A DNA stretch of 64,000 nt from Haemonchus contortus (Eukaryota; Nematoda; Chromadorea; Rhabditida; Trichostrongylidae): contig LS997564.1 in assembly GCA_000469685.2 (NCBI GenBank), positions 43,308,240-43,372,239 on the forward strand. Reading direction: 5' to 3'. The notes beneath the pieces were generated by a model, which searched no databases, was not told where the DNA came from, and saw only the letters and a list, made by a program, of their open reading frames with translations. A program made the position numbers and the translations under genes. Below, in pieces: positions 13,918 to 25,832 of this stretch; position 1 is the stretch's first letter; each line of letters begins with the position of its first letter.

Positions 13918-16900
13918 CATACATACATACATACATACATACATACATACATACATACATACATACATACATACATACATACATACATACATACATACAT
14001 ACATACATACATACATACATACATACATACATACATACATACATACATACATACATACATACATACATACATACATACATACATACATACATACATACAT
14101 ACATACATACATACATACATACATACATACATACATACATACATACATACATACATACATACATACATACATACATACATACATACATACATACATACCA
14201 TACATACATACATACATACATACATACATACATACATACATACATACATACATACATACATACATACATACATACATACATACATACATACATACATACA
14301 TACATACATACATACATACATACATACATACATACATACATACATACATACATACATACATACATACATACATACATACATACATACATACATACATACA
14401 TACATACATACATACATACATACATACATACATACATACATACATACATACATACATACATACATACATACATACATACATACATACATACATACATACA
14501 TACATACATACATACATACATACATACATACATACATACATACATACATACATACATACATACATACATACATACATACATACATACATACATACATACA
14601 TACATACATACATACATACATACATACATACATACATACATACATACATACATACATACATACATACATACATACATACATACATACATACATACATACA
14701 TACATACATACATACATACATACATACATACATACATACATACATACATACATACATACATACATACATACATACATACATACATACATACATACATACA
14801 TACATACATACATACATACATACATACATACATACATACATACATACATACATACATACATACATACATACATACATACATACATACATACATACATACA
14901 TACATACATACATACATACATACATACATACATACATACATACATACATACATACATACATACATACATACATACATACATACATACATACATACATACA
15001 TACATACATACATACATACATACATACATACATACATACATACATACATACATACATACATACATACATACATACATACATACATACATACATACATACA
15101 TACATACATACATACATACATACATACATACATACATACATACATACATACATACATACATACATACATACATACATACATACATACATACATACATACA
15201 TACATACATACATACATACATACATACATACATACATACATACATACATACATACATACATACATACATACATACATACATACATACATACATACATACA
15301 TACATACATACATACATACATACATACATACATACATACATACATACATACATACATACATACATACATACATACATACATACATACATACATACATACA
15401 TACATACATACATACATACATACATACATACATACATACATACATACATACATACATACATACATACATACATACATACATACATACATACATACATACA
15501 TACATACATACATACATACATACATACATACATACATACATACATACATACATACATACATACATACATACATACATACATACATACATACATACATACA
15601 TACATACATACATACATACATACATACATACATACATACATACATACATACATACATACATACATACATACATACATACATACATACATACATACATACA
15701 TACATACATACATACATACATACATACATACATACATACATACATACATACATACATACATACATACATACATACATACATACATACATACATACATACA
15801 TACATACATACATACATACATACATACATACATACATACATACATACATACATACATACATACATACATACATACATACATACATACATACATACATACA
15901 TACATACATACATACATACATACATACATACATACATACATACATACATACATACATACATACATACATACATACATACATACATACATACATACATACA
16001 TACATACATACATACATACATACATACATACATACATACATACATACATACATACATACATACATACATACATACATACATACATACATACATACATACA
16101 TACATACATACATACATACATACATACATACATACATACATACATACATACATACATACATACATACATACATACATACATACATACATACATACATACA
16201 TACATACATACATACATACATACATACATACATACATACATACATACATACATACATACATACATACATACATACATACATACATACATACATACATACA
16301 TACATACATACATACATACATACATACATACATACATACATACATACATACATACATACATACATACATACATACATACATACATACATACATACATACA
16401 TACATACATACATACATACATACATACATACATACATACATACATACATACATACATACATACATACATACATACATACATACATACATACATACATACA
16501 TACATACATACATACATACATACATACATACATACATACATACATACATACATACATACATACATACATACATACATACATACATACATACATACATACA
16601 TACATACATACATACATACATACATACATACATACATACATACATACATACATACATACATACATACATACATACATACATACATACATACATACATACA
16701 TACATACATACATACATACATACATACATACATACATACATACATACATACATACATACATACATACATACATACATACATACATACATACATACATACA
16801 TACATACATACATACATACATACATACATACATACATACATACATACATACATACATACATACATACATACATACATACATACATACATACATACATACA

Positions 16901-17040
16901 TACATACATACATACATACATACATACATACATACATACATACATACATACATACATACATACATACATACATACATACATACATACATACATACATACA
17001 TACATACATACATACATAACATACATACATACATACATAC
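10829..17040. repeat. 6.2-kb (ACAT)n tetranucleotide array
   Basis: About 1,550 copies of the ACAT/CATA unit. From roughly 11460 to 17015 it is nearly perfect, with only a handful of single-base gains or losses (for example near 12297, 12380, 12664, 12764, 13886, 14198 and 17019). The left end (10829-11460) is rich in variants such as CCATAC, AATAC and CAACG. All six frames are open, reading MYVC on minus and THIHTYIH on plus. The right end abuts a HelA copy in the middle of a minisatellite unit. Exact length depends on the assembly. Confidence 0.97.
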
Positions 17041-17902
17041 ACAGGCCACAGGATAGGACCACTTACGGTAGGTGACAAGACCAGACCGCTTCTCCAGGGA
17101 GCGGGACGTGCGCGATAGAAATTTTTGACCGAAATCCATAACTCCTTTTCCAGTGGACCCAGAGCGTTGAAGTTTGGGTAGGGCTACACGCGACAGGATG
17201 TGGACTCCTATAGTGGATGGCAGGCCGGATTCCGCCAATACGGGCGGGGGGGCGTGGAGGAGGGACGGAATTTGCACGAGATAGATGGTTGAGCGGACAT
17301 TCATAACTCCTGTTCCCGTGAATTCAAAGAATTCAAATTTGGCAGGGTCACAGCTTTTCTTATTAACAGTGGAACTTGGACATTCCAATAAGTGACGTGG
17401 GATAAGATGGGATCGAATGTACGCTGTGACAGTGACCGATGACAACTAATAAGAGCAGATAAGGGGCTTAAGAGGAAGAGCCACCTACCGATCGAAATCC
17501 TAACTCTTGGGTATACGTAGCTTTGAATGATCAGGATGTTTCACTCGATAAGACGGGATGGCAGAGTGGGAAGGCAAAAGTGGGTGGTAAGGGCCCATTA
17601 GCTGCACCAGCACTTAAGCACTATAGTATTTTGTTCATTTCTTGCGATTAGATTACGACCGCTTGCCTAACAGTCGGGTCTTTAATGGGAATCTACTTTC
17701 AGGAACGAGAGCAAAAGATCGATGTTGCTAATTGAAGGCATAAGCACCGCCTACATTGAATACCATTTGCAGTGCCCTGTTAGTCCTGTGTCAAACTTTG
17801 TGTACAGGAAAGTATTACTATCTGCTTTAAAGAAGGAGTAGAAAGTTAGCCGATTACCATAACTTTGCCGAAGAAGGTAGGATGCCCAGGCAAACCGACT
17901 GG
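17041..17902 (+). mobile_element. HelA Helitron copy c, 5' truncated by the ACAT array
   Basis: Starts inside a minisatellite unit (CAGGATAGGACCACTTACGG) directly after the microsatellite. It continues through further units and the conserved 3' block (GATTAGATTACGACCGC near 17648). It ends with a short CCCAGG remnant of the hairpin and ACCGACTGG at 17902, followed by T. Confidence 0.7.
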
Positions 17903-18819
17903 TAGTTGATATTCCATAGGATTATCATTATTATATCCATAGGATTATGAAATTATTATATTTCACATTTGTCATCGACAAAGATTTATACTGTGGAATG
18001 TCCCACTGCGAAATTAAAGTATGTGGGCGACGATGTAGGTGGGAATTTGGTGCCAGGATCCAGATATTTTCAGTAATTTTCGTTCCAACTGTTCTGTGGT
18101 CATGCCTGCCTATCGTAAACTTCTCTTTGAAGATAAACAAGCTGAGATCAGGCTTTTCATTGAGCTGAACACTCGAATCGGCATACGTTCAAAATTCTGA
18201 TGTCTACGGCTCAGCTGTAACAATTAGGCGCCCTCAAAGTTCATTAGCTCGAGACCACAGTAAAATGGTCCGGTTGGCCCCAAATTATATCTGAGCCAAA
18301 TCCTCTTCTCAATAAGATTATCGGTCCTGAGGATGACGAACTAGCTGTCCTTCCGATCGAACGAGCACATAAAACGAGAGGTAGTGAAGAGAGCACCCTG
18401 TCTGAATGCTAGCACAATATGACAAATCTGAAATTCGTACATAAACACCAGGCAACTTTATAGGACATGATGCAATTTTTGGAAAGATGAGTAGTTTGCT
18501 TGGAAAAACACTTTCTGCGAATTTTCTGTCAAAGCCCTCTCCAAGGATGGAAAGCATTGAATCTGGACGGTCCAGATGAATTTTGTTGCCTCTGAGGAGA
18601 CCTCCGTCGCAATCCGGTAATCTATTTAAAGCGACACTTCGAAGCGTGCACATCAATGGTTTGAAAAGGCATTGTAGACAGCGGCAAACTGCAGCTGGTT
18701 TATGACAATAAAACCTCACACCTAACGGTCATGCTAATACTGGCTGGTAGGCTCAGCACGTTGCACGTGTGAGTGCTGATAAGCTGTGGCTTATAAGCCA
18801 TTAAGAAGGCTAGGGCAAC

Positions 18820-18892
18820 GGGGCCTTAGCGTAAGGGATAAAAGCGCCGTACCCAAATAACACAAGTACGGGCTCGAGTACCGTACGAGACC
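18820..18892 (+). repeat. tRNA-like sequence (tRNA-derived SINE head or dead tRNA)
   Basis: A tRNA-sized stretch with a D-arm-like TAGCGTAAGGGATAA and a T-arm-like GTACGGGCTCGAGTACCGTA, that is, a stem with a B-box-like loop. Terminal pairing is imperfect. It resembles the two sequences at 23961-24046 and 24089-24162, so it belongs to a repeated class and is probably not a working tRNA gene. Confidence 0.5.
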
Positions 18893-19636
18893 AACCTGGT
18901 AAGACTGTAACTGGCCTCCCCTTCCTGCCGACTTGATAGCCAGGAGTGTCAAAAAGTGCCTCAGTTTCACCTCTTGCCACTTTAAAGAGGTGCGTGACGC
19001 ATGACACATATTTTCCAGCAAGATAATTCAGCTGTCGATTCACAAAGAAAGGTTTCTCGCTAGATGTTGCTGCGATGGACTAGCCGATCTGCGCTTCCGG
19101 CTGCAATACCATCGAAACCTATGAGAAATCATGGTTCGGCGGGTTAACCTCGAAAACCATTGAGTATTATACAGTTTGCACACCAAGTACAACAGCATAA
19201 AGGATCTGGAGGCGGCAATCTCGCCGGCTTGGGGAGCACTCGATGGGACAGTCACTGCTAACTTGGCTCAGAGTACTCCGAACAGAAGGTTGATGCATCT
19301 GATCAGAGACTCCGCTAGTGCCCATCAAAATCTTGTTTGTTGTACCTTTGTTCTGTGTAGTGTCCACATAATTATTTTACAGAGAAGATTGTTTTCTTCA
19401 AAAAGAAGCTTGACGTTCTTAGAAACACAGTTATTCCTGCGTTTTCGCATAAATTTGTTACGCACTGTAGTTATAATGTCTTATAATTCAACTGCTATTA
19501 TTTTCGCTAGACTGATGACAAAGTGAATCAACTAATTGACATTTGTTGAAAGATTTCAACTAAAAAATACTTGCCAAAAATGGGGTCCAGAAATGTTAAA
19601 GCTTTGAAAATGATGTTTTCTGGTATTGATCGATTC
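18893..19636. other. Intergenic, no gene seen
   Basis: No coding signature. 17903-18819 is likewise empty apart from ordinary AT-rich sequence. Confidence 0.4.
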
Positions 19637-19745
19637 AGCTCTTGGAATGCGCCCCGTATTGAACTTCCATTAGGAATCACTCAAATGCGCATGTGATCTA
19701 TACAGCTACTTGCGGCCAGCCAATATGCGAACCAGTGCTTTTTTA
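19637..19745 (-). repeat. Partial SINE, body only
   Basis: Diverged copy of the body of the SINE seen complete at 44660-44946 and 63606-63884: GCGCCCCGTATTGAACTTCC, ATGCGCATGTGATCTATACA, CTTGCGGCCAGCC. The tRNA-like head is absent. It has the same orientation as the other copies. Confidence 0.55.
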
Positions 19746-20249
19746 TCCTTACTTGTTTATTACTTTTTTATTTTATTTATCTCCAGGTTACTAGGCGAGC
19801 CTAGAAAAAATTGGAGAGATCGACCCTAGAGCGATAGGGGATTAGTTAACACGGTAGGCTTATTTCAGGAACCCGACCTTCAGAGCATGGGTGTGATGTA
19901 GCGGTGCTCTACATTAAACCTGTTCCGCCGTTTATGAGGGAAGGATCAAGCCAATTTTTCGTGATTCTCTGCCCTATTTTCGCCATACGATGTTGCGCAA
20001 TTATAGCGATAAGGATAATATGCTTTATTGAATAAAATTAATAGAGTAAGGTTAATTTTCAACTTGAATCAACCGTGTCTTGTTTACTAAGGTGAGGTCT
20101 TATTCAAACATTGCGAACCGTGCACCAAAGAGGATTGCCTTATAGCAATGAGTTTCTACTAAAACTACTACCACCTACTACTACTCAGCGGTCTCCACTT
20201 CTTTCTATCTAAGGCATCTGCTGTCACGTGAGCGTTGACGAGGCCCTTC
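19746..20249. other. Intergenic, no gene seen
   Basis: AT-rich sequence with a CTACTACTACC-type stretch near 20160-20185. No coding evidence. Confidence 0.4.
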
Positions 20250-20556
20250 TTGATAGCCGGGCCCCGCAACCTCTTCTTTGGAGCTCTTCGTAGTGGCTTA
20301 TTCTAAGCTTCGAACTCCATTGCCTCCCTTATCGATGGTTTTGCGCTTTTCTCATATGCACAAACCATCGCGGACACTAGTTTTCCACCTCCAGTTAAGG
20401 AGGGGCTGTTTGAATAGCCGCGTTGATGTCTTCCAGCTCGATCCCATCCAGTCGCTTCCAACCGCATTATCCTCATTTCAGCAGAGTGCAGTTGTCTTTC
20501 ACGATGTTTACCAACGGTCAACATTCGCTGCCGTAAAGCGCTGGCTGCTTTCATAG
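20250..20556 (-). pseudogene. RTE reverse transcriptase C-terminal fragment
   Basis: The minus-strand reading LHSAEMRIMRLEATGWDR, then MVCAYEKSAKPSIREAMEFEA, follows the C-terminal region of RTE retrotransposon proteins (the LHxxEMRMLRW...GWT block, then a YGHVxRR and REAMELE-like stretch). Substitutions and lack of the polymerase domain mark it as dead. Its beginning is folded into the perfect palindrome at 20506-20633, so the break point is the palindrome itself. Confidence 0.7.
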
Positions 20557-20633
20557 TCAGGAAGGCCGGCGTGCCGGCCGGACTATGAAAGCAGCCAGCG
20601 CTTTACGGCAGCGAATGTTGACCGTTGGTAAAC
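20506..20633. repeat. Perfect 53-bp inverted repeat with GC-palindromic loop
   Basis: 20506-20558 and 20581-20633 are exact reverse complements (ends GTTTACCAACGG and CCGTTGGTAAAC). The 22-bp spacer contains GGCCGGCGTGCCGGCC, itself a near-perfect palindrome, so the whole 128 bp can extrude as one hairpin. The left arm is RTE coding sequence; the right arm is its inverted copy. Confidence 0.95.
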
Positions 20634-20754
20634 CACAAAAGCCACACAAAGACCAGCGCACCGTTGACCCCATCCCGATCGACTCTTGTCGATTACTCAT
20701 AAGCCCCTTAACCCCGCCCCGCAGAGAGGACATCCCGGGGAATCGACAGCGTAG

Positions 20755-20874
20755 GTCAAGGGTTGTGTGGCTTTCGAGGAGGCTTGTTCTACGTGAACAG
20801 CCCCTGAAGGCCCCGTCAAGGGTTGTGTGGCTTTCGAGGAGGCTTGTTCTACGTGAACAGCCCCTGAAGGCCCC
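20755..20874. repeat. Perfect 60-bp tandem duplication
   Basis: Two identical 60-bp copies beginning GTCAAGGGTTGTGTGGCTTT and ending GAAGGCCCC, just downstream of the palindrome. Confidence 0.95.
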
Positions 20875-21234
20875 TGAAGCAAGTTGACCTGAGGCTCACC
20901 CTATTTAAATTGCAGTCGTTCCAGCTTGGGTGTTCGGCGGACCGCACAGGTCGGCTATCTCGAAGGTTATTTAACGACTTCTGATTTCCTAGTCCACGCC
21001 CGTTAAATTTTCTCTGTAGATTAAAATGATGCCTGACCGATGGTTTCTCAAACGGCTTTTGTTTTTCCAAGCTCCTAGGAACATGAAAGTAGCAAAACGT
21101 CAGCTTAATTAGGTGTTGTTACAATCTCGGTTGCACAACCTGAAAAGTCAACCTCAAAACTTTCAATGTCCTATGAATGGAGGCTCCTTCAGTGTCACTT
21201 GCAATGACTGGCATGTGAGAGACGGAAGGGAATT
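20875..21234. other. Intergenic, no gene seen
   Basis: Non-coding sequence between the tandem duplication and a transposase remnant. Confidence 0.4.
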
Positions 21235-21800
21235 ATGAAATTTCTCGTGACTCCCATAATGTCCGTACAGAAGGCTATTGAACGATACATAGAAGATTCA
21301 ATCAAAGACAAACCAAGAAGGGGTAGAAAGGCTAGTGCTCCTAAAGATAGGGCTATTAAAATGGTCCACTTGCAAGTCGACCGTGATTCTGGGTGTCCCA
21401 TCAAAAAGGCGGCCGACGAGCAGGACATATCGCTGTTGACGGTGGGGCGGATTGTCAAGCATAAGTTCTTTTACCTTTTCAATCCTATGCAGAGGTGCCG
21501 CTTTACGTTTAATCTCAACGAATAGGGGCCAAAAAATGCTTAAAGTTACTAATTCGCTTGAAGGGGCACATTCAAACTTATCTTTCTTTCTAATCAGAAA
21601 ATTTTCATGAGAAACCCATTCCTCAGAAGGTAAAACGATCACGTTCTGACTATGAACATCGAACGGGCAATCTTTCGCAAAAACACAGCTGTGAAATTAT
21701 GTTTTTGGGCAGTCGCTGGCAAGGTTTAGACGGCCGTAGTTTCGTCGGTACCGGCGTGAAATTTGACAGGGATATGTATTCAGAGGGTGTCCTGATGGGC
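21235..21800 (+). pseudogene. Decayed Tc1/mariner-like transposase remnant
   Basis: The plus-strand reading has a helix-turn-helix-like stretch KPRRGRKASAPKDRAIKMV, then KKAADEQDISLLTVGRIVKH, resembling the GRP(R)-linked paired HTH region of Tc1/mariner transposases. It stops at 21525. Shifting frames afterwards gives stretches reminiscent of the catalytic region around the first Asp (an LIRKFF...-like string where LSFSDEKxF is expected). Terminal repeats were not found. The assignment is moderate and rests on order of motifs only. Confidence 0.45.
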
Positions 21801-22199
21801 GTAATGAAACACTGATCTACCGCCGCTTCCTGAAACAGCTCCTAGTCCTCCCTGCAGGACAGCACCCCAGCCCACAGGTGCAAGCTCGCCCTTTAGCGGT
21901 GCCGACGCTAGCTGCCCGACCTCATTAGCAGAAAGGAATGACCATTCTGCTCGACTGGTCTGTATGGTCCCTGATTAGAAGAGGACCCGTCGATTCTGCA
22001 GTCAGAGTTTGTGACCTAGAAGAAAGACTGAAGAGCGAGAGGGAAGAAATAAATGAGGATACTCATGTGCAACTCGCGACGAGATTTGGGCCCCTACCTG
22101 CGCTCATGGGAGATATTTTGAAATGTGATTGTAGCATGTTGTAGCACATAGTGTTAGCAAACGTGCATATACATTCTATCGTCATCTCAGCTGATAAGC
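21801..22199. other. Intergenic, no gene seen
   Basis: Contains a 68-codon plus-strand ORF at 21938-22144 of no recognisable family. Probably debris next to the RTE copy. Confidence 0.35.
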
Positions 22200-23401
22200 T
22201 TCAGTACATTCCATGAATTGACGCCTATAGTTTTAGTATACCCTGTTCATGTCCGTGACCAGAGAGGTCATGTGTTCTGAAACATTTCGTTTTGGAGCGT
22301 TCTCTAGTGGGCTGGTCGTGGGATATGGCCGAATGTCTTTTTCAGATCAGGAATGTAGGTAGCAGGGTCTACGCTTCTTTCGACAGTTCTCCATTACTTG
22401 CTTACCTTTAAGATGTCACCTACTGTGAAACTTTCCACTAATTTGGAGTCGACCAAAAGCCCTTACGGTTTCATGGTGTGAGCACGATACCATTAGGGGT
22501 TGGTGGTCACAGTGTCCAGGGATGGGGTGAGCCATTTTATCACTTCGAGCGTCTTCCACTCCTCGATCGGTACCCCATCCGAACCAGTTGCATTTCCAGA
22601 CCTCTCTTTCCTTTTGCTCCGCGCACCTCGTCCTTTGTTCCGAGTTCAATAGAGCTTGTCGTAGCCTCCAATCGGGGTTTGAACTTACAGGCGACCTCTT
22701 TGTTCAGGAGCCTTACAATGTATGTATTTCGTTCTCCTGCGCCTGATCTCCCTAGGCTTCCTCGTTGTTTTGACGGACTTTACTACCTCGATAGTCCGGT
22801 GCCGCGCTTTCGCCAGTGGGAAGACAACCTTGTCTACTTTTCGATCATCAAGTTTCTCATAAAGACTTCCATTTCCGTGTTCCTTACCTTCGCTACAGCA
22901 GCCTTGGCGAGCCTCTTCGAAGTTCTGTAGGCAGCTAGGTCTTCTGGAAGCCGCTTTCTTCTGCCACACAGTCCACTGCTCCTTTCTAGTGTCTCTTGAA
23001 GGTATAGCGCATTGATGTTTCTGCGCTTCAATGGATTAGCGACCTCTCTGGACTAAAGCGATTCCACGTTCAAAGTCCCAATTCGAGCTAGCTCTTTTGA
23101 TCGAGGTTGTTCACTCCCCGGTAGGCTTCGCATACTCTCCCAGGACTCGGGTGAGGGTTCTTGACGCCATTCTTGTGTGGAAGTCCTAGCCTTGCAAGTC
23201 ATCTTTATTGAGACCTGAGACGTGATTACCGTGACTGAGTTTCTTCATCACACGGCCTGCAAAACTGAGCCTAACACTGGAACGATCCGATTTTTGCACT
23301 TTTGCAAGGCATGGATCTGCCTTCGGCAAGGATTGACTCGCGCTTTCTAATAGACGTGAGCTCATACCTATCCCTGCCCTGTTCCTGTATACAGCCGCCA
23401 T
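22200..23401 (-). pseudogene. RTE retrotransposon, N-terminal and middle parts, broken
   Basis: Reading the minus strand from 23400 down, the N-terminal part of a hookworm-type RTE protein appears first (LSFAGRVMKKLSHGNHVSGL, KDDLQG, then in another frame DFHTRMASRTLTRVLGEYA). The endonuclease domain is missing. It resumes with the linker before the polymerase (YRTSKRLAKAAVAKV, VFPLAKARHRTIE at about 22800-22900) and shifts frames repeatedly toward 22200. The deletion of the endonuclease and multiple stops make it dead. It runs in the same direction as the fragments at 9953 and 20250 but is more than one insertion event. Confidence 0.75.
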
Positions 23402-23613
23402 TCAAAGGAGCGTAAGTATACCAGGATATAGCAACTAGCATGGACCTCCAATTGAGTCAATTTTGAACAACATATGATTCGAATTCGCATTACGCTCTTT
23501 TCGGGCTATATTTTCTTCCTCATACAATACACACATCTTTTATTCCTCATAAAAATTCCACCACTCGAGTAGCACAGATAGGATACACAGTACTCTGCAT
23601 TCCAGACAGTGAC

Positions 23614-25303
23614 ATGTCCGAGCCACCGAGCGAGAAGATAACGCCTGACAAGGCTCTCTCTGTAGATCCTGATGTGAGTTATTGATATTGAGCAGGTATT
23701 GATCCACTTCAACGATTGCATGACAATTCCTATTTGGCAGAAATTTCAGACTGCCTACTTTAATGTAACCGGCGGAAAATCTGACCACATGCTTGTGAAT
23801 CTTGGAGAAACTCGTCTTGCAGTGAAGGTATTTATCAAAACGTTGCTGGAGGAACGTTCATACTTCAAGATTTGCCTAGCTTGATTGTATATTAACTGCT
23901 CTTATTTTGATGTAGTACTCGAGGCGAGAGTCTCACAAGGTTAGCGGTCGACAAAACTTTGGTCTCCGACGAGACTCGAACCTGTACTTATGCTATCCGT
24001 GCACCTTGCCCTTATCCCTTACTCTATCAAGGATGGGAGGCGAGACTTCATTTCCTTCGCCTTCCATTAACAGGGCGAGGGGAAGCGAGGTCCCGGTAGT
24101 GTAAGGAATAAGAGTACAGTGCCCGGATAGCACAACTATAGGGTCGAGTCCCGTCCGAAACCGAAGTGTTGTCCATAACTTGTCAACCTTGTAAGTTCCC
24201 ACTTACAACCGCTTTAGCAAAGCAACCAGAGATGTTGAGAAAAGTGATCACTAATACAGAAAGTCGATCATGCAACCACAAAAAGGTCCATTTCCAAATA
24301 GAAGCTTTGACTGGGGGAGGGATGAGGATCGCAACCGTCCAGGCATGCAATGAAATGTCATCTCTGACTCGCTATCTCCCACCCAATGAGTACGCTTTCC
24401 GCTGTATCTGCATCTGGTCCATCTTGCAGGACCAAGCCTATTCTACTTTTAATAATCAGAAGGATAACATTTTTGAGGTCGGTCATCTCATCTTTGGGAT
24501 GTTCTCCGCATTCGACTCCCACTGTGTATCGAGAAGGCATAGTAAATGCGCTTTCAGCATATGCAATGACTCGTTTCAGATTCGCTGCAGCAACAATGCG
24601 CTTTACCGAGTCTCGCCAAGTTCAATGTTTATCGAAGCTGGGCAATGTCAAAATCTTGTTGTTGTAAGACAAGCTGGTAAGACTAGAGTAAACGCTTGGT
24701 GGAGTTCGATTGGGAGTTTCGAACAGCATGCTTTGCGGCGAGACAACTAGCAAAGAATTATCGAACGCTGTGAATTGCTTTGGATTTCTTATAACATGAC
24801 TACACTAGACGAGACTGGGATAATCTAGTTGAGTTACAGTGAAGTTTATTGAGCTTCAACACCCATAAACAATGAACCTTTAACCTCCAACCCACCTCCT
24901 CTCAATCTCCATTCACTCACTCCCCTACGTAACCTTTCAGTTCTATTGAACAACCTCTTCATGAATCCTCTTTAAAAGTGCAACAGACTGGATTCATGAC
25001 CCTTGAACTTCTTGGTGGTTACGAACGGCCTGACCCCTTCCCTTCCAGGCCCTGCTCGCTCAGACAAGCTTATCCTACAATTTCTGGAATGTGACAAGGA
25101 TGTTGAAGACTGTAAAGAATTTTTCAAGCAAGCGGACAAAAACGGCGCCAAACCCGAAACTCTTCGAATATCGCTAAAGGTAAGCCGAGCAGAGAATTCT
25201 CGAAATAGCTGTGTAAACAGAAAAGTATGACTTTCAGATGGTTGGCGACCAAGGGTATCGTGTAATTCCTTCACGTGAAGTAACCGATGATGCCATCTCT
25301 TAA
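23614..25303 (+). CDS. Unrecognised small gene, incomplete model
   Basis: Possible exons: 23614-23673 (MSEPPSEKITPDKALSVDPD), 23696-23827 (contains IWQKFQTAYFNVTGGKSDH), 25049-25179 (contains FLECDKDVEDCKEFFKQADK) and 25238-25303 (ends VTDDAIS and stop). Composition is acidic and coding-like, and the flanks are GT/AG. Two problems remain. The gap between the first two exons is 22 nt, too short for a normal intron. The third exon needs an incoming phase that the second does not supply, so an exon is missing or the gene is broken. A tRNA-like inverted pair lies in the long gap. I do not recognise the family; no membrane segment or signal peptide is visible. Confidence 0.4.
23961..24046 (-). repeat. 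tRNA-like sequence, inverted member of a pair
   Basis: On the minus strand it has GATAGAGTAAGGGATAAG in the D-arm position and a textbook B box, AGGTTCGAGTCT. The ends pair as GTCTC/GAGAC. It is 42 bp from an oppositely oriented relative at 24089-24162. Confidence 0.55.
24089..24162 (+). repeat. tRNA-like sequence, second member of the pair
   Basis: GGTCCCGG acceptor-like start, GTAGTGTAAGGAATAAGAG in the D-arm position and B box GGGTCGAGTCCCG. The 3' acceptor strand is imperfect (CGAAACC). Its likeness to the sequences at 18820-18892 and 23961-24046 points to a dispersed tRNA-derived repeat. Confidence 0.55.
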
Positions 25304-25832
25304 CGACAACTATGATGCCATTGAGCATTTATGCACAATTACAAATGATCTGTAAAAATCCATATAGTAAACTTTGGAGTAAAATTTCAATCGATTTCGT
25401 TGTCGTTGTTGTTATTGTTGTAGCTTCTGCAGTAAGGTTTCAATGCGGGATTGCGTTGAGACTTGCATTTACACCCGAACAGTGGCTTCGATAACAACAG
25501 ACAACAGGTCTTCCAGGCATCAAACACTCAAGCATGGAAAAAAACGCTCTATCTTCCGATGCGAGATAGATATTTGGTATGGCCCCTAGAAAGGAAAATC
25601 ATAGAATCACGGGAAATATACCATACCGAGCCGGATTCAACGCAGGGTAGGAATGGGTGAACTCCTCAGACTGATTGAATGAAAAGACTTCGACGCTCTA
25701 GAAGGAGAGCGGTGTCTCATTTTTCTGGCAATTTTTCTTCTTTCCTGACAATAGGCACACTCCCCTCTTCCCCTATTCCCGGTTGGTTCGAAGGATTCGA
25801 AGTGTTCTGTGTAGAGACAGATTATTGACTGA
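25304..25832. other. Intergenic, no gene seen
   Basis: Non-coding; GTTGTTGTTATTGTTG-type stretch near 25400-25425. Confidence 0.4.

Noticed and set aside
11220..17445. Very long minus-strand ORFs of up to 2,039 codons reading Met-Tyr-Val-Cys
   Set aside because: They are translations of the ACAT/TGTA microsatellite, which lacks stops in every frame. No non-repeat coding joins them.
24358..24750. Overlapping open frames on both strands (HPKDEMTDLKNVILLI on minus)
   Set aside because: No family, no splice support; both strands are open, so composition alone explains it.
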